From Streptomyces katrae (GTDB lineage: Bacteria; Actinomycetota; Actinomycetes; Streptomycetales; Streptomycetaceae), in contig NZ_CP020042.1 of assembly GCF_002028425.1 (NCBI RefSeq), positions 5,121,560 to 5,185,559 on the forward strand: DNA of 64,000 bases, given 5' to 3'. Below the pieces are notes generated by a model. That model was not told the DNA's origin. It searched no databases and was given only the letters and a program-made list of their open reading frames with translations. Of the stretch, positions 8,845 to 18,746 are shown one piece after another. How positions within the stretch are numbered: position 1 is the first letter of the stretch; every line of letters begins with the position of its first letter. The position numbers were made by a program, and so were the translations under genes.

Positions 8845-11742
8845 TTGGCTTTCCAGATGCCGGACCGCGGCGGAGGCCCCTCCGGGCCACGGATGAGAGT
8901 CGGCCGCCCCTCCCGGCGCGCCCGGACCCTTCTGCTGACCCTGGGCGTCCTGGCCGTCCTGGCCATGGCGTTCATCATGTTCGCCGGGTTCTGGACGGAC
9001 TGGCTCTGGTTCCGCTCCGTCAAGTACTCCTCCGTCTTCACCACCACCCTGTGGACCAAGATCGGCCTCTTCGCCGTCTTCGGACTGCTGATGGCGGGTG
9101 CCGTCGGGCTGAACGTGTGGCTGGCCTACCGGCTGCGGCCGCCGCTGAGCGCGATGTCGATGGAGCAGCAGAGCCTCGACCGGTACCGGATGAGCGTCGC
9201 GCCGTACAAGAAGTGGCTGCTCCTGAGCGTCGCCGCGGTGGTCGGGCTGATCGCGGGCGCCTCGGCGGCCGGCCAGTGGAAGACCTGGCTGATGTACGTG
9301 AACGGGGTGCCCTTCGGCAAGAAGGACCCCCAGTTCCATCTCGACGTCTCCTTCTACACTTTCGACCTGCCCTGGTACCGCTTCCTGCTCGGCTTCGGCT
9401 TCGCCGCCGTCGTGCTGTCGGTGATCGCGGCCGTCGTCGTGCACTACCTGTACGGCGGACTGCGCGTGACCAGCCCGGGCGCCCGGGCCACCGCCGCGGC
9501 GACCGGGCACCTGTCGGTGCTGCTCGGCCTCTTCGTCACGTTCAAGGCGATCGCCTACTGGCTCGACCGGTACGGCCTCGCCGTGAAGTCCAGCGACTTC
9601 AAGGCCTCCGACAACTGGACCGGCCTGCGCTACGTCGACGCCAACGCCTACCTGCCGGCGAAGACCATCCTCGTCGCCATCGCCGCGATCTGCGCGGTGC
9701 TGTTCTTCGCCACCCTGTGGCGGCGCACCTGGCAGCTGCCGGTCATCGGCTTCGGCCTGATGGTGCTCTCGGCGATCCTGATCGGCGGGCTCTACCCGGC
9801 GATCGTGCAGAAGTTCCAGGTCCAGCCGAACGAGCAGGCCAAGGAATCCCCGTACGTCGAGAAGAACATCAAGGCCACGCGCGACGCCTACGGGATCGAC
9901 GGGGCCGAGGTCAAGGACTACCCGGGCGTCCCGCAGACCGACGACCGGACCAAGCTGCGGCCGGTGGCCGACACCACCGCGAGCCTGCGCCTGCTCGACC
10001 CGAACATCGTCTCGCCGGCCTTCCAGCAGCTCCAGCAGGTCAAGGGCTACTACGGCTTCCCCTCCACGCTGGCGGTCGACCGGTACAACGGCCAGGACAC
10101 CGTCATCGGGCTGCGCGAGCTGAACATCGGCGGCATCCCGAAGAACAACTGGATCAACGACCACTTCAAGTACACCCACGGCTACGGCGTCGTCGCGGCC
10201 AAGGGCACCACGGTCAAGGACGGCGCCCCCGACTTCACCCAGTCCGACCTGCCTTCCAAGGGCATGTTCGGCACGAACTTCGAGCAGCGCATCTACTACG
10301 GCGAGCAGACGAAGCAGTACTCGATCGTCGGCGGACCGCAGAAGGAGCTCGACTACTCGGACGACAAGGGCGAGAAGGAGACCAGCTACAAGGGCGACTC
10401 GGGCGTCAACCTGAACAACCCGGTCAACCGCGCCGCCTACGCGCTCGCCTTCAGCGAGCCCCAGATCCTCTACTCGGGGGCCATCGGCGAAGGCTCGCGG
10501 ATCCTCTACAACCGCACGCCCAAGGACCGCGTCGAGGCCGTCGCGCCCTGGCTGACCATCGACGGCGCCCCGTACCCGGCCGTCGTCGACGGGCGGATCA
10601 AGTGGATCGTCGACGCCTACACGACGACGAACGGCTACCCGTACGCCTCGCGCACCACGCTGGGCCAGAGCACCGCCGACTCGCTGACCAACAGCCAGCG
10701 CGCCGTGGTGGCCCAGGAGAACCGGGTCAACTACATCCGCAACTCGGTGAAGGCCACCGTCGACGCCTACGACGGCACGGTGAACCTCTACCAGTGGGAC
10801 ACCCAGGACCCGGTCCTGAAGACCTGGATGAAGGCCTTCCCGGGCACGGTGAAGCCCAAGAGCGAGATCTCCAAGCCGCTCATGGACCACCTGCGCTACC
10901 CGCAGGACCTCTTCAAGGTCCAGCGCGAGCTCCTGACCCGGTACCACGTCACCGACCCGCAGACCTTCCTCAGCGGCAGCGAGGCGTGGGCCGTCCCGGA
11001 CGACCCGACGACCAAGGCCGGTACGGCCGTTCCGCCGTACTACCTGTCGATGAAGATGCCGGGCCAGCCGGAGAAGGACCAGGTCTTCTCGCTGACGACC
11101 ACCTTCACGCCGAACGAGCGGCCCAACCTGAGCGCCTTCATGGCGGTGAACGCCGATCCGGGCACCCCGGACTACGGCAAGATCCGGATCCTGAAGATGC
11201 CGACCAGCAAGCCGCCGGACGGCCCGGGCCAGGTGCAGAGCAAGTTCCAGTCGGAGCCGAAGATCGCCGAGTCGATCCGGCTGCTGCGCGGCGGTGACTC
11301 GGAGATCGAGTACGGCAACCTGCTCGCGGTGCCGATGGACGGCGGGATGCTCTACGTGGAGCCGGTGTACGTCCGCAGCTCGGGCCTCAAGTACCCGCTG
11401 CTGCGCAAGGTGCTGGTGACCTACGGCGGCCAGACGGCCTTCGAGGACACCCTGGAGAAGGCGCTGAACGTGGTCTTCGGAGCCGAGGCCCCGACCACAC
11501 CGGTGCCGCCGGAGACCCAGCCGACCAAGCCGGGCGAGACCACCACCAACCCGCCGGCCGCACAGGACCCGACGGTCAAGGCGGCCCTGGCCGACGCCCA
11601 GAAGGCGGTCGAGGACGCCGACAAGGCCATGAAGGCCGGCGACTGGGCCGCGTACGGCAAGGCCCAGAGCGACCTCCAGGCGGCGCTGAAGCGGGCGGTC
11701 GACGCCGAAGCCAAGCTGACGGCCCCCAAGCCGGGAGGCTAG
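8845..11742 (+). CDS. UPF0182 family large membrane protein
   Basis: This ~965-residue protein has about seven hydrophobic segments in the first ~330 residues (e.g. [20 protein letters not shown] near 30-50), then a large soluble domain, then a Pro/Thr-rich linker and a short Ala/Lys helical tail. Length and layout fit UPF0182, a conserved actinobacterial family of unknown function. I prefer the TTG at 8845, which has GAGGTG 6 nt upstream; an in-frame GTG at 8788 would add 19 residues. It is monocistronic, followed by the first initiator tRNA. Confidence 0.85.
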   Translation: MAFQMPDRGGGPSGPRMRVGRPSRRARTLLLTLGVLAVLAMAFIMFAGFWTDWLWFRSVKYSSVFTTTLWTKIGLFAVFGLLMAGAVGLNVWLAYRLRPPLSAMSMEQQSLDRYRMSVAPYKKWLLLSVAAVVGLIAGASAAGQWKTWLMYVNGVPFGKKDPQFHLDVSFYTFDLPWYRFLLGFGFAAVVLSVIAAVVVHYLYGGLRVTSPGARATAAATGHLSVLLGLFVTFKAIAYWLDRYGLAVKSSDFKASDNWTGLRYVDANAYLPAKTILVAIAAICAVLFFATLWRRTWQLPVIGFGLMVLSAILIGGLYPAIVQKFQVQPNEQAKESPYVEKNIKATRDAYGIDGAEVKDYPGVPQTDDRTKLRPVADTTASLRLLDPNIVSPAFQQLQQVKGYYGFPSTLAVDRYNGQDTVIGLRELNIGGIPKNNWINDHFKYTHGYGVVAAKGTTVKDGAPDFTQSDLPSKGMFGTNFEQRIYYGEQTKQYSIVGGPQKELDYSDDKGEKETSYKGDSGVNLNNPVNRAAYALAFSEPQILYSGAIGEGSRILYNRTPKDRVEAVAPWLTIDGAPYPAVVDGRIKWIVDAYTTTNGYPYASRTTLGQSTADSLTNSQRAVVAQENRVNYIRNSVKATVDAYDGTVNLYQWDTQDPVLKTWMKAFPGTVKPKSEISKPLMDHLRYPQDLFKVQRELLTRYHVTDPQTFLSGSEAWAVPDDPTTKAGTAVPPYYLSMKMPGQPEKDQVFSLTTTFTPNERPNLSAFMAVNADPGTPDYGKIRILKMPTSKPPDGPGQVQSKFQSEPKIAESIRLLRGGDSEIEYGNLLAVPMDGGMLYVEPVYVRSSGLKYPLLRKVLVTYGGQTAFEDTLEKALNVVFGAEAPTTPVPPETQPTKPGETTTNPPAAQDPTVKAALADAQKAVEDADKAMKAGDWAAYGKAQSDLQAALKRAVDAEAKLTAPKPGG

Positions 11743-11803
11743 GCGGCCCGGTCGCAAACGGGTAATGGCTCCGTCCCGCGCCGTGATACTGTGGTTTCAC
11801 CGA

Positions 11804-11877
11804 CGCGGGGTGGAGCAGCTCGGTAGCTCGCTGGGCTCATAACCCAGAGGTCGCAGGTTCAAATCCTGTCCCCGCTA
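11804..11877 (+). tRNA. Initiator tRNA-fMet (CAT), copy 1
   Basis: The cloverleaf folds with anticodon CAT. Initiator features are visible: an unpaired C1-T72 position at the acceptor end and three consecutive G-C pairs in the anticodon stem (GGG/CCC). The 3' CCA is not encoded. The sequence is identical to the second copy at 14073. Confidence 0.97.
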
Positions 11878-11882
11878 CTGAA

Positions 11883-11920
11883 GACGAAGGCCCGGATCCC
11901 ATGGGATCCGGGCCTTCGTC
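11883..11920. terminator. 38-bp perfect palindrome after tRNA copy 1
   Basis: The 38 bases are self-complementary throughout, centred on CCCATGGG. They begin 6 nt after the tRNA end and almost certainly terminate and help process the tRNA transcript. Confidence 0.85.
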
Positions 11921-12145
11921 ATGCCCGGATGAGATTCGGATGAGATTCCGACGGGGCCCGGAGCGGGCTCGCACGGGTCATGAGGGGCCGGTAGGAAGCT
12001 GCTGGGGGACACGAGGTCACTGGGGCGGGTGAGTTGAGGTGTGAGCGTGTTTGACTTGTCTCTCTGTGGGCATGTCGACAAAACGCTGTAGTGACCTCAC
12101 TGGCTGCGACATACCAGGTGTACGCGGGTAGCAGGTGATGCGACG

Positions 12146-14002
12146 ATGGGATTTATGGGGGACAGGTCAACTCTGCTGGAGACAGGGCGGTTTGTGAGGG
12201 CGGAGGCCGAGTCGGGTACGGAGGCAGGCAAGACGGCTCCCGCTGTGAACGCGCAGACCGCACTGACCGATGCGGATTTCGCGGAAGAGGCCTTCGGCGA
12301 CGCCGAGGGGGCGACCGACGCCGAACTGGAGGCGCGCCACCGGGTGGCCGCCGACAAGGGCGACCCCGGTGCCATGAGCGTGCTCGGCGCCCTGCTGCTG
12401 CGCCGCGGCGACCTGGCCGGGGCCGAGCCCTACCTGCGCGGCGCCACCGCTGCGGGGGACCGTGCCGCCGCCAACAACCTGGGCGTCCTCCTCCTCCAGC
12501 GCGGCTACCCCGACGAGGCCGCCGGCTGGTGGCGGGTCGCCGCCGTCGCCGGTTCCGCCCCCGCCGCGCACGCCCTGGGCCGCCACTACCGCGAGCGCGG
12601 GGACGAGCCCGCCGCCGAGTACTGGCTGCGCCAGGCGGCGGAGTCCGGCCACGCCCTGGGCGCCTACGGCCTGGCCGACCTGCTGGAGCACCGCGGGGAC
12701 AAGGGCATCGAGCGCTGGTTCCGGGCCGCCGCCGAACAGGGCCACCGCGAGGCGGCCTACCGGCTGGCCCGGCACCTGCGCAAGGGCGATCCCGCCGAGG
12801 CCGAACAGTGGTACCGGCAGGCAGCCGCCCGCGGCCACCGGCGCGCCGGCCTGCACCTGGGCGCCCTCCTGGAGGCGCGCGGAGAGCTGAAGGAGGCCGG
12901 CCGCTGGTACCTCAGCTCCGCCAAGCAGGGCGAGGCCCGGGCCGCGTGCGCGCTCGGCTTCCTGCTGCGCGACGCCGGGGACGAGGACAGCGCGGCCGCC
13001 TGGTGGCACCGCGCCGCGCAGGACGGCGACGGGAACGCGGCCAACGCCCTGGGCGCGCTGCACGCGGCCCGCGGCGAGACCGAGACGGCCGAGAAGTGGT
13101 ACCGGGTCGCGATGGACGCGGGCGACCACAACGGCGCCTACAACCTCGCCCTGCTGTGCGCCGCCCAGGAGCGGACGGCCCAGGCCGAGCAGTGGTACCG
13201 CCGCGCCGCCTACGCGGGCCACCGCGAGGCCGCCAACGCGCTGGCGATCATGCTGCTCCAGGCCGGGGACGCGGCGGGCGCCGAGCCGTGGTTCTCCAAG
13301 GCGGCCGAGGCGGGCAGCGTGGACGCCGCCTTCAACCTGGGCATCCTCTTCGCCAGCCGGGACGAGGACCGCTCCGCCCTGAAGTGGTACGAGCGCGCCG
13401 CCGCGGCCGGGCACACCGACGCCGCCCTCCAGGTCGGCATCGCCCTGGTGCGCGACGGCGAGGAGCGCGCCGCAGAACGGCACCTGCGCTGCGCCGCCAG
13501 CGGCGGCAGCGCGGAGGCGGCCTTCCGGCTGGCCTCGCTGCTGGAGTCGCTGGCCCCGCCGCCGGAGCCGGTGGCGCTGGGCGAGCCCGTCGGCGGCGCC
13601 GCGCGCTCCGAGAGCGAGGACTGGTACGAGCGCGCCGCCGAGCAGGGCCACCGCCGGGCCCAGGTGCGGGTCGGGATGCTGGCCGCGGCGCGGGGCGACC
13701 TGGCCGTGGCCGCCCGCTGGTACCGGGAGGCGGCCGAGGCCGGCTCGCGCAACGGCGCCTTCAACCTCGGGCTGCTCCTGGCCCGCGAGGGCAACGAGCC
13801 GGAGGCGGCCCTGTGGTGGACCCGGGCGGCGGTGGCCGGACACGGCCGGGCCGCCCTGCGCCTGGGGCTGCTCGCCGCCCGGCACGGGGACCTCGCGGAG
13901 GGCCAGAAGTGGTGCGTACGGGCCATGGAGCTCGGCCCCGCGGAGGTCGCCGAGCGGGCGGCCCGGCTGCGGGACGCCCTCGCGGAGGAACTCTCCGTAT
14001 GA
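12146..14002 (+). CDS. Sel1/tetratricopeptide-repeat protein
   Basis: This 618-residue protein is made almost wholly of ~36-residue Sel1-like helical repeats from residue ~65 onward, with recurring A...LG.L....G....AE.WYRRAA.AG motifs (roughly 14 copies). Such solenoids are protein-binding scaffolds. No enzymatic domain, signal peptide or membrane segment is visible. The ATG at 12146 has AGGTG ~9 nt upstream; an in-frame ATG at 12155 is an alternative. The gene lies exactly between two identical initiator tRNA genes. No partner is evident. Confidence 0.88.
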   Translation: MGFMGDRSTLLETGRFVRAEAESGTEAGKTAPAVNAQTALTDADFAEEAFGDAEGATDAELEARHRVAADKGDPGAMSVLGALLLRRGDLAGAEPYLRGATAAGDRAAANNLGVLLLQRGYPDEAAGWWRVAAVAGSAPAAHALGRHYRERGDEPAAEYWLRQAAESGHALGAYGLADLLEHRGDKGIERWFRAAAEQGHREAAYRLARHLRKGDPAEAEQWYRQAAARGHRRAGLHLGALLEARGELKEAGRWYLSSAKQGEARAACALGFLLRDAGDEDSAAAWWHRAAQDGDGNAANALGALHAARGETETAEKWYRVAMDAGDHNGAYNLALLCAAQERTAQAEQWYRRAAYAGHREAANALAIMLLQAGDAAGAEPWFSKAAEAGSVDAAFNLGILFASRDEDRSALKWYERAAAAGHTDAALQVGIALVRDGEERAAERHLRCAASGGSAEAAFRLASLLESLAPPPEPVALGEPVGGAARSESEDWYERAAEQGHRRAQVRVGMLAAARGDLAVAARWYREAAEAGSRNGAFNLGLLLAREGNEPEAALWWTRAAVAGHGRAALRLGLLAARHGDLAEGQKWCVRAMELGPAEVAERAARLRDALAEELSV

Positions 14003-14072
14003 GGCCGTCCGGGGGAGCCCGCCCAGTGATTTGCATCTGCTGGGTGAACTCCCGTACAGTCGGGTTTACCGA

Positions 14073-14146
14073 CGCGGGGTGGAGCAGCTCGGTAGCTCGC
14101 TGGGCTCATAACCCAGAGGTCGCAGGTTCAAATCCTGTCCCCGCTA
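14073..14146 (+). tRNA. Initiator tRNA-fMet (CAT), copy 2
   Basis: The 74 bases are identical to copy 1 at 11804, including the C1-T72 mismatch and GGG/CCC anticodon stem. The immediate 5' flank (accga) is also shared; no CCA is encoded. Confidence 0.97.
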
Positions 14147-14155
14147 CTGAAGGCC

Positions 14156-14186
14156 CGAGGCCCGGATCCCATGGATCCGGGCCTCG
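14156..14186 (+). terminator. Hairpin after tRNA copy 2
   Basis: A 14-bp stem (14156-14169 with 14173-14186) closes a 3-nt loop. It shares the GGCCCGGATCC core with the palindrome after copy 1, so tRNA and terminator were duplicated together. Confidence 0.8.
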
Positions 14187-14240
14187 AGTCGTTCCTGAAC
14201 GTAAACACCTGTACGCACAAGAACGCCCGTACGCAGAAGA

Positions 14241-14270
14241 GAAGGCCGGGAGCTTCCGCCCCCGGCCTTC
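14241..14270 (-). terminator. Hairpin downstream of the Fur-family gene
   Basis: GAAGGCCGGG (14241-14250) pairs with CCCGGCCTTC (14261-14270) across a 10-nt loop, 17 bp beyond the regulator's stop codon. Confidence 0.65.
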
Positions 14271-14287
14271 CCCGTTCCCTCGTCGCC

Positions 14288-14704
14288 TCAGCCGGCGGCG
14301 CAGTTCGGGCACACCCCGCGGTAGGTCACCTCGACCGCCGAGACCACGAAGCCGAAGCGCTCGCCCGCGGGCAGGTCGGCCAGCGGGTCGCCCGCCGGGT
14401 GGACGTCGCGGATGGCCCCGCACTGGGCGCAGACCAGGTGGTGGTGGGGCTGGTGGGCGTTCGGGTCGTACCGCTTGGCCCGCCGGTCCGTCGAGACCTC
14501 CAGCACCTCGCCGAGCGAGACCAGCTCGCCCAAGGTGTTGTACACCGTCGCTCGAGAAATCTCGGGCAGTTTGATCACAGCGCGTGCGTGCACTTCGTCT
14601 GCCGTCAGGTGAACGTGTTCACCGTCGAGTACTTCGGCCACGACACGCCGCTGGGCCGTCATGCGCCAGCCGCGTCCGCGAAGTCGTTCCAGCAGGTCAC
14701 TCAT
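14288..14704 (-). CDS. Fur/PerR-family repressor (CatR-like)
   Basis: This 138-residue Fur-family protein has a winged-helix domain (~1-75, [12 protein letters not shown] and [10 protein letters not shown]) and a metal-binding dimerisation domain with HHHLVCAQC (~88-96) and a C-terminal CPNC, i.e. the two CxxC pairs of the structural zinc site. It is divergent from a catalase, as expected of the PerR-type regulators CatR/FurA that repress catalase until peroxide oxidises them. An inverted repeat lies inside the catalase promoter. The symbol catR is likely but I do not assert it. Confidence 0.9.
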   Translation of the reverse strand: MSDLLERLRGRGWRMTAQRRVVAEVLDGEHVHLTADEVHARAVIKLPEISRATVYNTLGELVSLGEVLEVSTDRRAKRYDPNAHQPHHHLVCAQCGAIRDVHPAGDPLADLPAGERFGFVVSAVEVTYRGVCPNCAAG

Positions 14705-14768
14705 ACACGCCAGCCTAACAGTGGGGATTCGGTGCAGATCCCGAACCGATGTGGACTTGGATGCTTAC

Positions 14769-14796
14769 TTGACTTAGACAAAGTCCATCGTAGGAT
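14769..14796 (+). promoter_or_regulatory. Catalase promoter with embedded inverted repeat
   Basis: TTGACT (14769-14774) and TAGGAT (14791-14796), 16 bp apart, form a good vegetative-type promoter. The spacer contains GACTT-AGACA-AAGTC (14771-14785), a perfect 5-bp inverted repeat overlapping the -35 box, a natural operator for the divergent Fur-type repressor. Binding is inferred. Confidence 0.6.
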
Positions 14797-14851
14797 CGGT
14801 TACGGCAAACGCCAAGGACAGGACTTGCAGGAAATGACGCAGGAGGCGCAC

Positions 14852-16303
14852 GTGACGCAGGGACCGCTCACCACGGAGGCCGGGGCACCGGTCGCCGACA
14901 ACCAGAACAGCGAGACCGCTGGGGTCGGCGGGCCGGTCCTCGTCCAGGACCAGCTCCTCCTGGAGAAGCTGGCTCACTTCAACCGCGAGCGCATCCCGGA
15001 GCGCGTGGTGCACGCCCGCGGCGCCGGCGCCTACGGCACCTTCACCGTGACCGCGGACGTCACGAAGTACACCCGGGCGAAGTTCCTCTCCGAGGTCGGC
15101 AAGCAGACCGAGACCTTCCTGCGCTTCTCCACCGTCGCGGACAGCCTCGGCGGCGCCGACGCCCGCCGTGACCCCCGCGGCTGGGCGCTGAAGTTCTACA
15201 CCGAAGAGGGCAACTACGACCTCGTCGGCAACAACACCCCGGTGTTCTTCATACGCGACGCCATCAAGTTCCCCGACTTCATCCACACCCAGAAGCGCGA
15301 CCCGTACACGGGCTCGCAGGAGGCGGACAACGTCTGGGACTTCTGGGGGCTGTCGCCCGAGTCCACCCACCAGGTGACCTGGCTGTTCGGCGACCGCGGC
15401 ATCCCGGCGTCCTACCGCCACATGAACGGCTACGGTTCGCACACGTTCCAGTGGAACAACGAGGCCGGCGAGGTCTTCTGGGTCAAGTACCACTTCAAGA
15501 CCGACCAGGGCATCAAGAACCTCACCCAGGCCGAGGCCAACCGGCTCGCCGGTGAGGACCCGGACTCCCACCAGCGCGACCTGCGCGAGTCCATCGAGCG
15601 CGGCGAGTTCCCGACCTGGACCGTGCAGGTCCAGATCATGCCGGACGCCGACGCGGCGAACTACCGCTTCAACCCGTTCGACCTCACCAAGGTGTGGCCG
15701 CACGAGGACTACCCGCCGATCGAGATCGGCAAGCTCGAGCTCAACCGGAACCCGGAGAACATCTTCGCCGAGGTCGAGCAGAGCATCTTCTCCCCGGCGC
15801 ACTTCGTCCCCGGCATCGGTCCCTCCCCGGACAAGATGCTCCAGGGCCGTCTCTTCGCGTACGGCGACGCCCACCGCTACCGCGTCGGCATCAACGCCGA
15901 CCACCTGCCGGTGAACCGCCCGCACGCCACCGAGGCGCGCACGAACTCCCGTGACGGCTACCTCTACGACGGCCGCCACAAGGGTGCGAAGAACTACGAG
16001 CCGAACAGCTTCGGCGGCCCCTTCCAGACGGACCGCCCGCTGTGGCAGTCCACCCCGGTCACGGGCGGCACGGGCAACCACGCCACCCCCTCCCACGCCG
16101 AGGACAACGACTTCGTCCAGGCGGGCAACCTCTACCGCCTGATGTCCGAGGACGAGAAGGGCCGTCTGATCGAGAACCTTTCCGGCTTCATCGCCAAGGT
16201 CTCCCGTGAGGACATCGTCGAGCGCGCGATCGACAACTTCCGCCAGGCGGACGGCGACTTCGGCAAGCGGCTGGAAGCCGCGGTCCAGGCCCTCCGCGGC
16301 TAG
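14852..16303 (+). CDS. Monofunctional haem catalase
   Basis: This ~483-residue small-subunit catalase converts hydrogen peroxide to water and oxygen. Visible landmarks are the active-site region [12 protein letters not shown] (His), [10 protein letters not shown], the [17 protein letters not shown] segment, and the haem-binding Tyr region [15 protein letters not shown] at 14852 is chosen because AGGAGG lies 5 nt upstream; the ATG at 14834 has no suitable site. It is divergent from the Fur-family regulator, with a promoter carrying an inverted repeat, so peroxide induction is expected. Confidence 0.95.
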   Translation: MTQGPLTTEAGAPVADNQNSETAGVGGPVLVQDQLLLEKLAHFNRERIPERVVHARGAGAYGTFTVTADVTKYTRAKFLSEVGKQTETFLRFSTVADSLGGADARRDPRGWALKFYTEEGNYDLVGNNTPVFFIRDAIKFPDFIHTQKRDPYTGSQEADNVWDFWGLSPESTHQVTWLFGDRGIPASYRHMNGYGSHTFQWNNEAGEVFWVKYHFKTDQGIKNLTQAEANRLAGEDPDSHQRDLRESIERGEFPTWTVQVQIMPDADAANYRFNPFDLTKVWPHEDYPPIEIGKLELNRNPENIFAEVEQSIFSPAHFVPGIGPSPDKMLQGRLFAYGDAHRYRVGINADHLPVNRPHATEARTNSRDGYLYDGRHKGAKNYEPNSFGGPFQTDRPLWQSTPVTGGTGNHATPSHAEDNDFVQAGNLYRLMSEDEKGRLIENLSGFIAKVSREDIVERAIDNFRQADGDFGKRLEAAVQALRG

Positions 16304-16327
16304 TACGGACCGCTTGCCGTAGCGGGA

Positions 16328-16363
16328 CGGCGGGCCGGAACCCCTCGGGGCTCCGGCCCGCCG
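16328..16363. terminator. Bidirectional hairpin
   Basis: CGGCGGGCCGGA (16328-16339) pairs with TCCGGCCCGCCG (16352-16363), 12 bp, between the convergent catalase and CBS-domain genes. Confidence 0.7.
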
Positions 16364-16368
16364 CCGTT

Positions 16369-16764
16369 TCACGCCGCCATGGCGCCCTGCCGCGTGCGCG
16401 CCCAGGAGCGGATGACGTCGCGGACGGAGACGATGCCCACCGGGCCGCCGTCCTCCAGCACGACCAGGTGCCGGAAGCCGCCGATGGCCATCGCCTCCGC
16501 GGCTTCCGCCACGGTGGCCTCGGGGGTGCAGAAGACGACGTTGTTCGTGGTGTGCGCGCCCACCGACTCCCGGTCGGGATCATGGCCGGCGCCGAGCGAG
16601 TTGAGGATGTCGCGCTCGGTGAGGATGCCGATGCCGCTGTGGTCGGGGTCGAGGACGACGGCCGCTCCGACCCGGCGGCCGGACATCAGGCAGGCCGCCT
16701 GACGGAGGGTGTGGGCAGGTCCGAGGGTCAGGATCACGGTGCTCATGGCGTCACGGACGAGCAT
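16369..16764 (-). CDS. CBS-domain protein
   Basis: This 131-residue protein consists of two CBS motifs (a Bateman pair): roughly residues 5-60 (VRDAMSTVILTLGP, GILTERDIL) and 70-125 (GGFRHLVVL, GIVSVRDVI). Such stand-alone pairs bind adenine nucleotides and modulate partners. ATG at 16764 is chosen because AGGAGGTGG lies 8 nt upstream; the in-frame extension to 16863 has no ribosome site. It is convergent with catalase. The partner is unknown. Confidence 0.88.
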   Translation of the reverse strand: MLVRDAMSTVILTLGPAHTLRQAACLMSGRRVGAAVVLDPDHSGIGILTERDILNSLGAGHDPDRESVGAHTTNNVVFCTPEATVAEAAEAMAIGGFRHLVVLEDGGPVGIVSVRDVIRSWARTRQGAMAA

Positions 16765-16899
16765 GAAGAGAACCACCTCCTGGGTGAGCCCCGCTTCGAG
16801 AACCGCTTCACAAGCGCACAAGCGGGGGAGTCCCAGATTCCCATGGGCACGCTGCGTTATCAAGAGGGCGCGCTGAGTGCACGCCCCCGCGCGCCGGGA

Positions 16900-17706
16900 T
16901 CAGGCGGAGGGGCGCAGGAAGCCCAGCATCTCGCCGTGCAGCAGCCCGTTCGAGGCGGCCGCGTTGCCGCCGTGCACCCCGTCCACGCCGTCGATGCTCG
17001 TGAACCGGCCGCCCGCCTCCTGGACCACGACCGCGAGGGCCGCCATGTCCCACAGGTTCAGCTCCGGCTCGGCGCACAGGTCCAGGGAGCCCTCGGCGAC
17101 CATCATGTACGGCCAGAAGTCCCCGTAGCCGCGCGTGCGCCAGCAGGCGCGGGTCAGCTCCAGGAACCCGGGCAGCCGGCCCAGCTCCTCCCAGCCGGTC
17201 AGCGAGGAGAAGGCGAAGGAGGCGTCCGCCAGGGTGGCCACCTTCGAGACGCCGATCGGGCCCGCGGGCTCGCCCAGCGCACCGCCCGAGAAGGCGCCCC
17301 CGCCCTGCGAGGCCCACCAGCGGCGGCCCAGCGCCGGGGCCGAGACCACGCCCACGACCGGACGGAACTCCCCGTCCTCGCCCTGCTCCATGAGGGAGAT
17401 CAGGGTCGCCCACACGGGCACCCCGCGCACGTAGTTCTTCGTGCCGTCGATCGGGTCCACGACCCAGCGGCGCGGGCCCTCGCCCTTGAGCCCGTACTCC
17501 TCGCCGAGGATCGCGTCCCCGGGCCGCGCGGCCAGGATCCCGGCCCGGATGATCTCCTCTGCGGCCTGGTCGGCCTCGCTCACCGGAGTCATGTCCGGCT
17601 TCGTCTCCACCACCAGGTCCAGGGCACGGAACCGCTGCATGGTGGCGGCGTCCGCCGCGTCGGCGAGTTCGAGGGCGAGGCGCAGGTCGTCGTCATACGT
17701 GGACAT
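16900..17706 (-). CDS. hisN: Histidinol-phosphatase, inositol-monophosphatase type
   Basis: This 268-residue member of the Li-sensitive inositol monophosphatase family has the three metal-site motifs: GEEYG (~67-71), DPIDGTKNYVRG (~84-95) and WDMAA (~211-215). In actinobacteria the HisN subgroup dephosphorylates histidinol phosphate in histidine biosynthesis; inositol or fructose phosphates are alternative substrates. ATG at 17706 was chosen over 17730 because the family normally begins just before the conserved helix. It is divergent from a TetR regulator. Confidence 0.8.
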   Translation of the reverse strand: MSTYDDDLRLALELADAADAATMQRFRALDLVVETKPDMTPVSEADQAAEEIIRAGILAARPGDAILGEEYGLKGEGPRRWVVDPIDGTKNYVRGVPVWATLISLMEQGEDGEFRPVVGVVSAPALGRRWWASQGGGAFSGGALGEPAGPIGVSKVATLADASFAFSSLTGWEELGRLPGFLELTRACWRTRGYGDFWPYMMVAEGSLDLCAEPELNLWDMAALAVVVQEAGGRFTSIDGVDGVHGGNAAASNGLLHGEMLGFLRPSA

Positions 17707-17772
17707 GCCCGAACAGTACCGAGAGTCCACCGGCCCGGCGAACGGCGTCCACGGAACGGCCGGGAGGCGCCC

Positions 17773-17801
17773 TTGACAGGATCTGGCGGTCCGTCAAATC
17801 T
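17773..17801 (+). promoter_or_regulatory. tetR promoter with inverted repeat
   Basis: TTGACA (17773-17778) and AAATCT (17796-17801) are 17 bp apart. TTGAC at 17773 and GTCAA at 17793-17797 form an inverted repeat spanning the spacer, a plausible autoregulatory operator for the TetR protein. Confidence 0.45.
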
Positions 17802-17859
17802 TGCGGGAGAGCCAGGCCCGGTGACCGCCGGCCGGCGCGACAGGCGGTGGAGGCGACGG

Positions 17860-18420
17860 ATGTCGGCGGCCCGGGAATCCTTGCTGGAAGCGGCCGAAGC
17901 GGCGCTGTGCGCCCGCCCCTGGCCGGCCGTGCGGATGGTGGAGGTCGCCACCGCCGCCGGGGTCTCGCGCCAGACCCTCTACAACGAGTTCGGCGGCAAG
18001 GACGGCCTCGGCCGGGCCCTGGTGCGCCGCGCGGCCGACTGGTACCTCGACGGGGTGGACCGGACGCTGGCCGCCGCCCCGCCCGGGCACACCGCCGGGG
18101 AGCGGCTCGCGGCGGTCGCCGAGTGGACCGTACGGGCCGCCCGTGCGCGTGCGCTCGTACGGGCCCTGCTGACCGGGGCCTGGGACCCGGCGCTGCCCGC
18201 GCCGCCCCCGGCCGGGAGCCGGCACGCGGTCGGGCCGGGGGAGCTGACCCGGGCCGCCCGCGACCGGGCCGCCGCCGCGCTGCCGCAGGAGCCGGCGCGC
18301 CGCTGCGAGCTCGCCGTCCGGCTGGCGCTGTCCTACGTGGTCGCACCGGGGGAGGAGCCGGGGGACCGGGAGCTGCTGCGGCTGCTCAGTGGGCCGAGCC
18401 GGAGAGCTGCAGGCCGATGA
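17860..18420 (+). CDS. TetR-family transcriptional regulator
   Basis: This 186-residue regulator has an N-terminal helix-turn-helix (residues ~8-50, MVEVATAAGVSRQTLYNEFGGKDGL) and an Ala/Arg-rich ligand domain. ATG at 17860 has GGAGG 6 nt upstream; a GTG at 17821 is possible but lacks a ribosome site. Its 3' end overlaps the convergent SMR transporter by 35 bp, so the two transcripts interfere. A reasonable guess, not proven, is that it controls itself and the SMR gene. Confidence 0.88.
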   Translation: MSAARESLLEAAEAALCARPWPAVRMVEVATAAGVSRQTLYNEFGGKDGLGRALVRRAADWYLDGVDRTLAAAPPGHTAGERLAAVAEWTVRAARARALVRALLTGAWDPALPAPPPAGSRHAVGPGELTRAARDRAAAALPQEPARRCELAVRLALSYVVAPGEEPGDRELLRLLSGPSRRAAGR

Positions 18421-18709
18421 CGCCCAGGATGACCAGCGTGATCGAGACCAGCTTGAGGGTGGAGACCAGGTCCCCGAGGAAGACCATGCCGTAGATGGCG
18501 GTCCCGGCCGCGCCGATGCCCGTCCACACCGCGTACGCCGGGCCCACGTCCAGCTTCTTGAGGGCCAGGGTCAGCAGGCCGAAGCTGCCGAGCGCGAAAC
18601 ACGCGAAGGCGATCGTCGGCCACAGCCGGGTGAACCCGTGGGACAGCTTCAGGCAGACCGCGAAACCGGTCTCCAGGATTCCCGCGACCACCACCAGCAG
18701 CCACGCCAT
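18386..18709 (-). CDS. Small multidrug resistance (SMR) family transporter
   Basis: This 107-residue protein with four hydrophobic helices carries the essential membrane Glu in helix 1 (AGILETGFA, residue 13) and GPAYAVWTGIGAAGTA in helix 3, both SMR signatures. It forms dual-topology dimers exchanging protons for cationic drugs or guanidinium. The sequence is nearer the SugE/Gdx side than EmrE, but the substrate is not certain. The ribosome site GGGGAGG is 8 nt before the ATG. An inverted repeat lies just upstream. Confidence 0.88.
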   Translation of the reverse strand: MAWLLVVVAGILETGFAVCLKLSHGFTRLWPTIAFACFALGSFGLLTLALKKLDVGPAYAVWTGIGAAGTAIYGMVFLGDLVSTLKLVSITLVILGVIGLQLSGSAH

Positions 18710-18731
18710 GTCGAATGCCTCCCCGCGTCAG

Positions 18732-18746
18732 GTGACATCGCGTCAC
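18732..18746. promoter_or_regulatory. Inverted repeat upstream of the SMR gene
   Basis: GTGAC-ATCGC-GTCAC is a perfect 5-bp inverted repeat 22 bp before the SMR start codon. It is a possible operator; it does not resemble the repeat at the tetR promoter. Confidence 0.4.

Noticed and set aside
11804..14146. Integrated element bounded by the two tRNA copies as attL/attR
   Set aside because: Both tRNAs are complete and identical, and the single gene between is a core-like Sel1 protein with no integrase or phage gene.
16468..17859. Upstream extension of the TetR frame
   Set aside because: It runs antisense through the CBS and hisN genes and shows no domain; a strong ribosome site supports the start at 17860.
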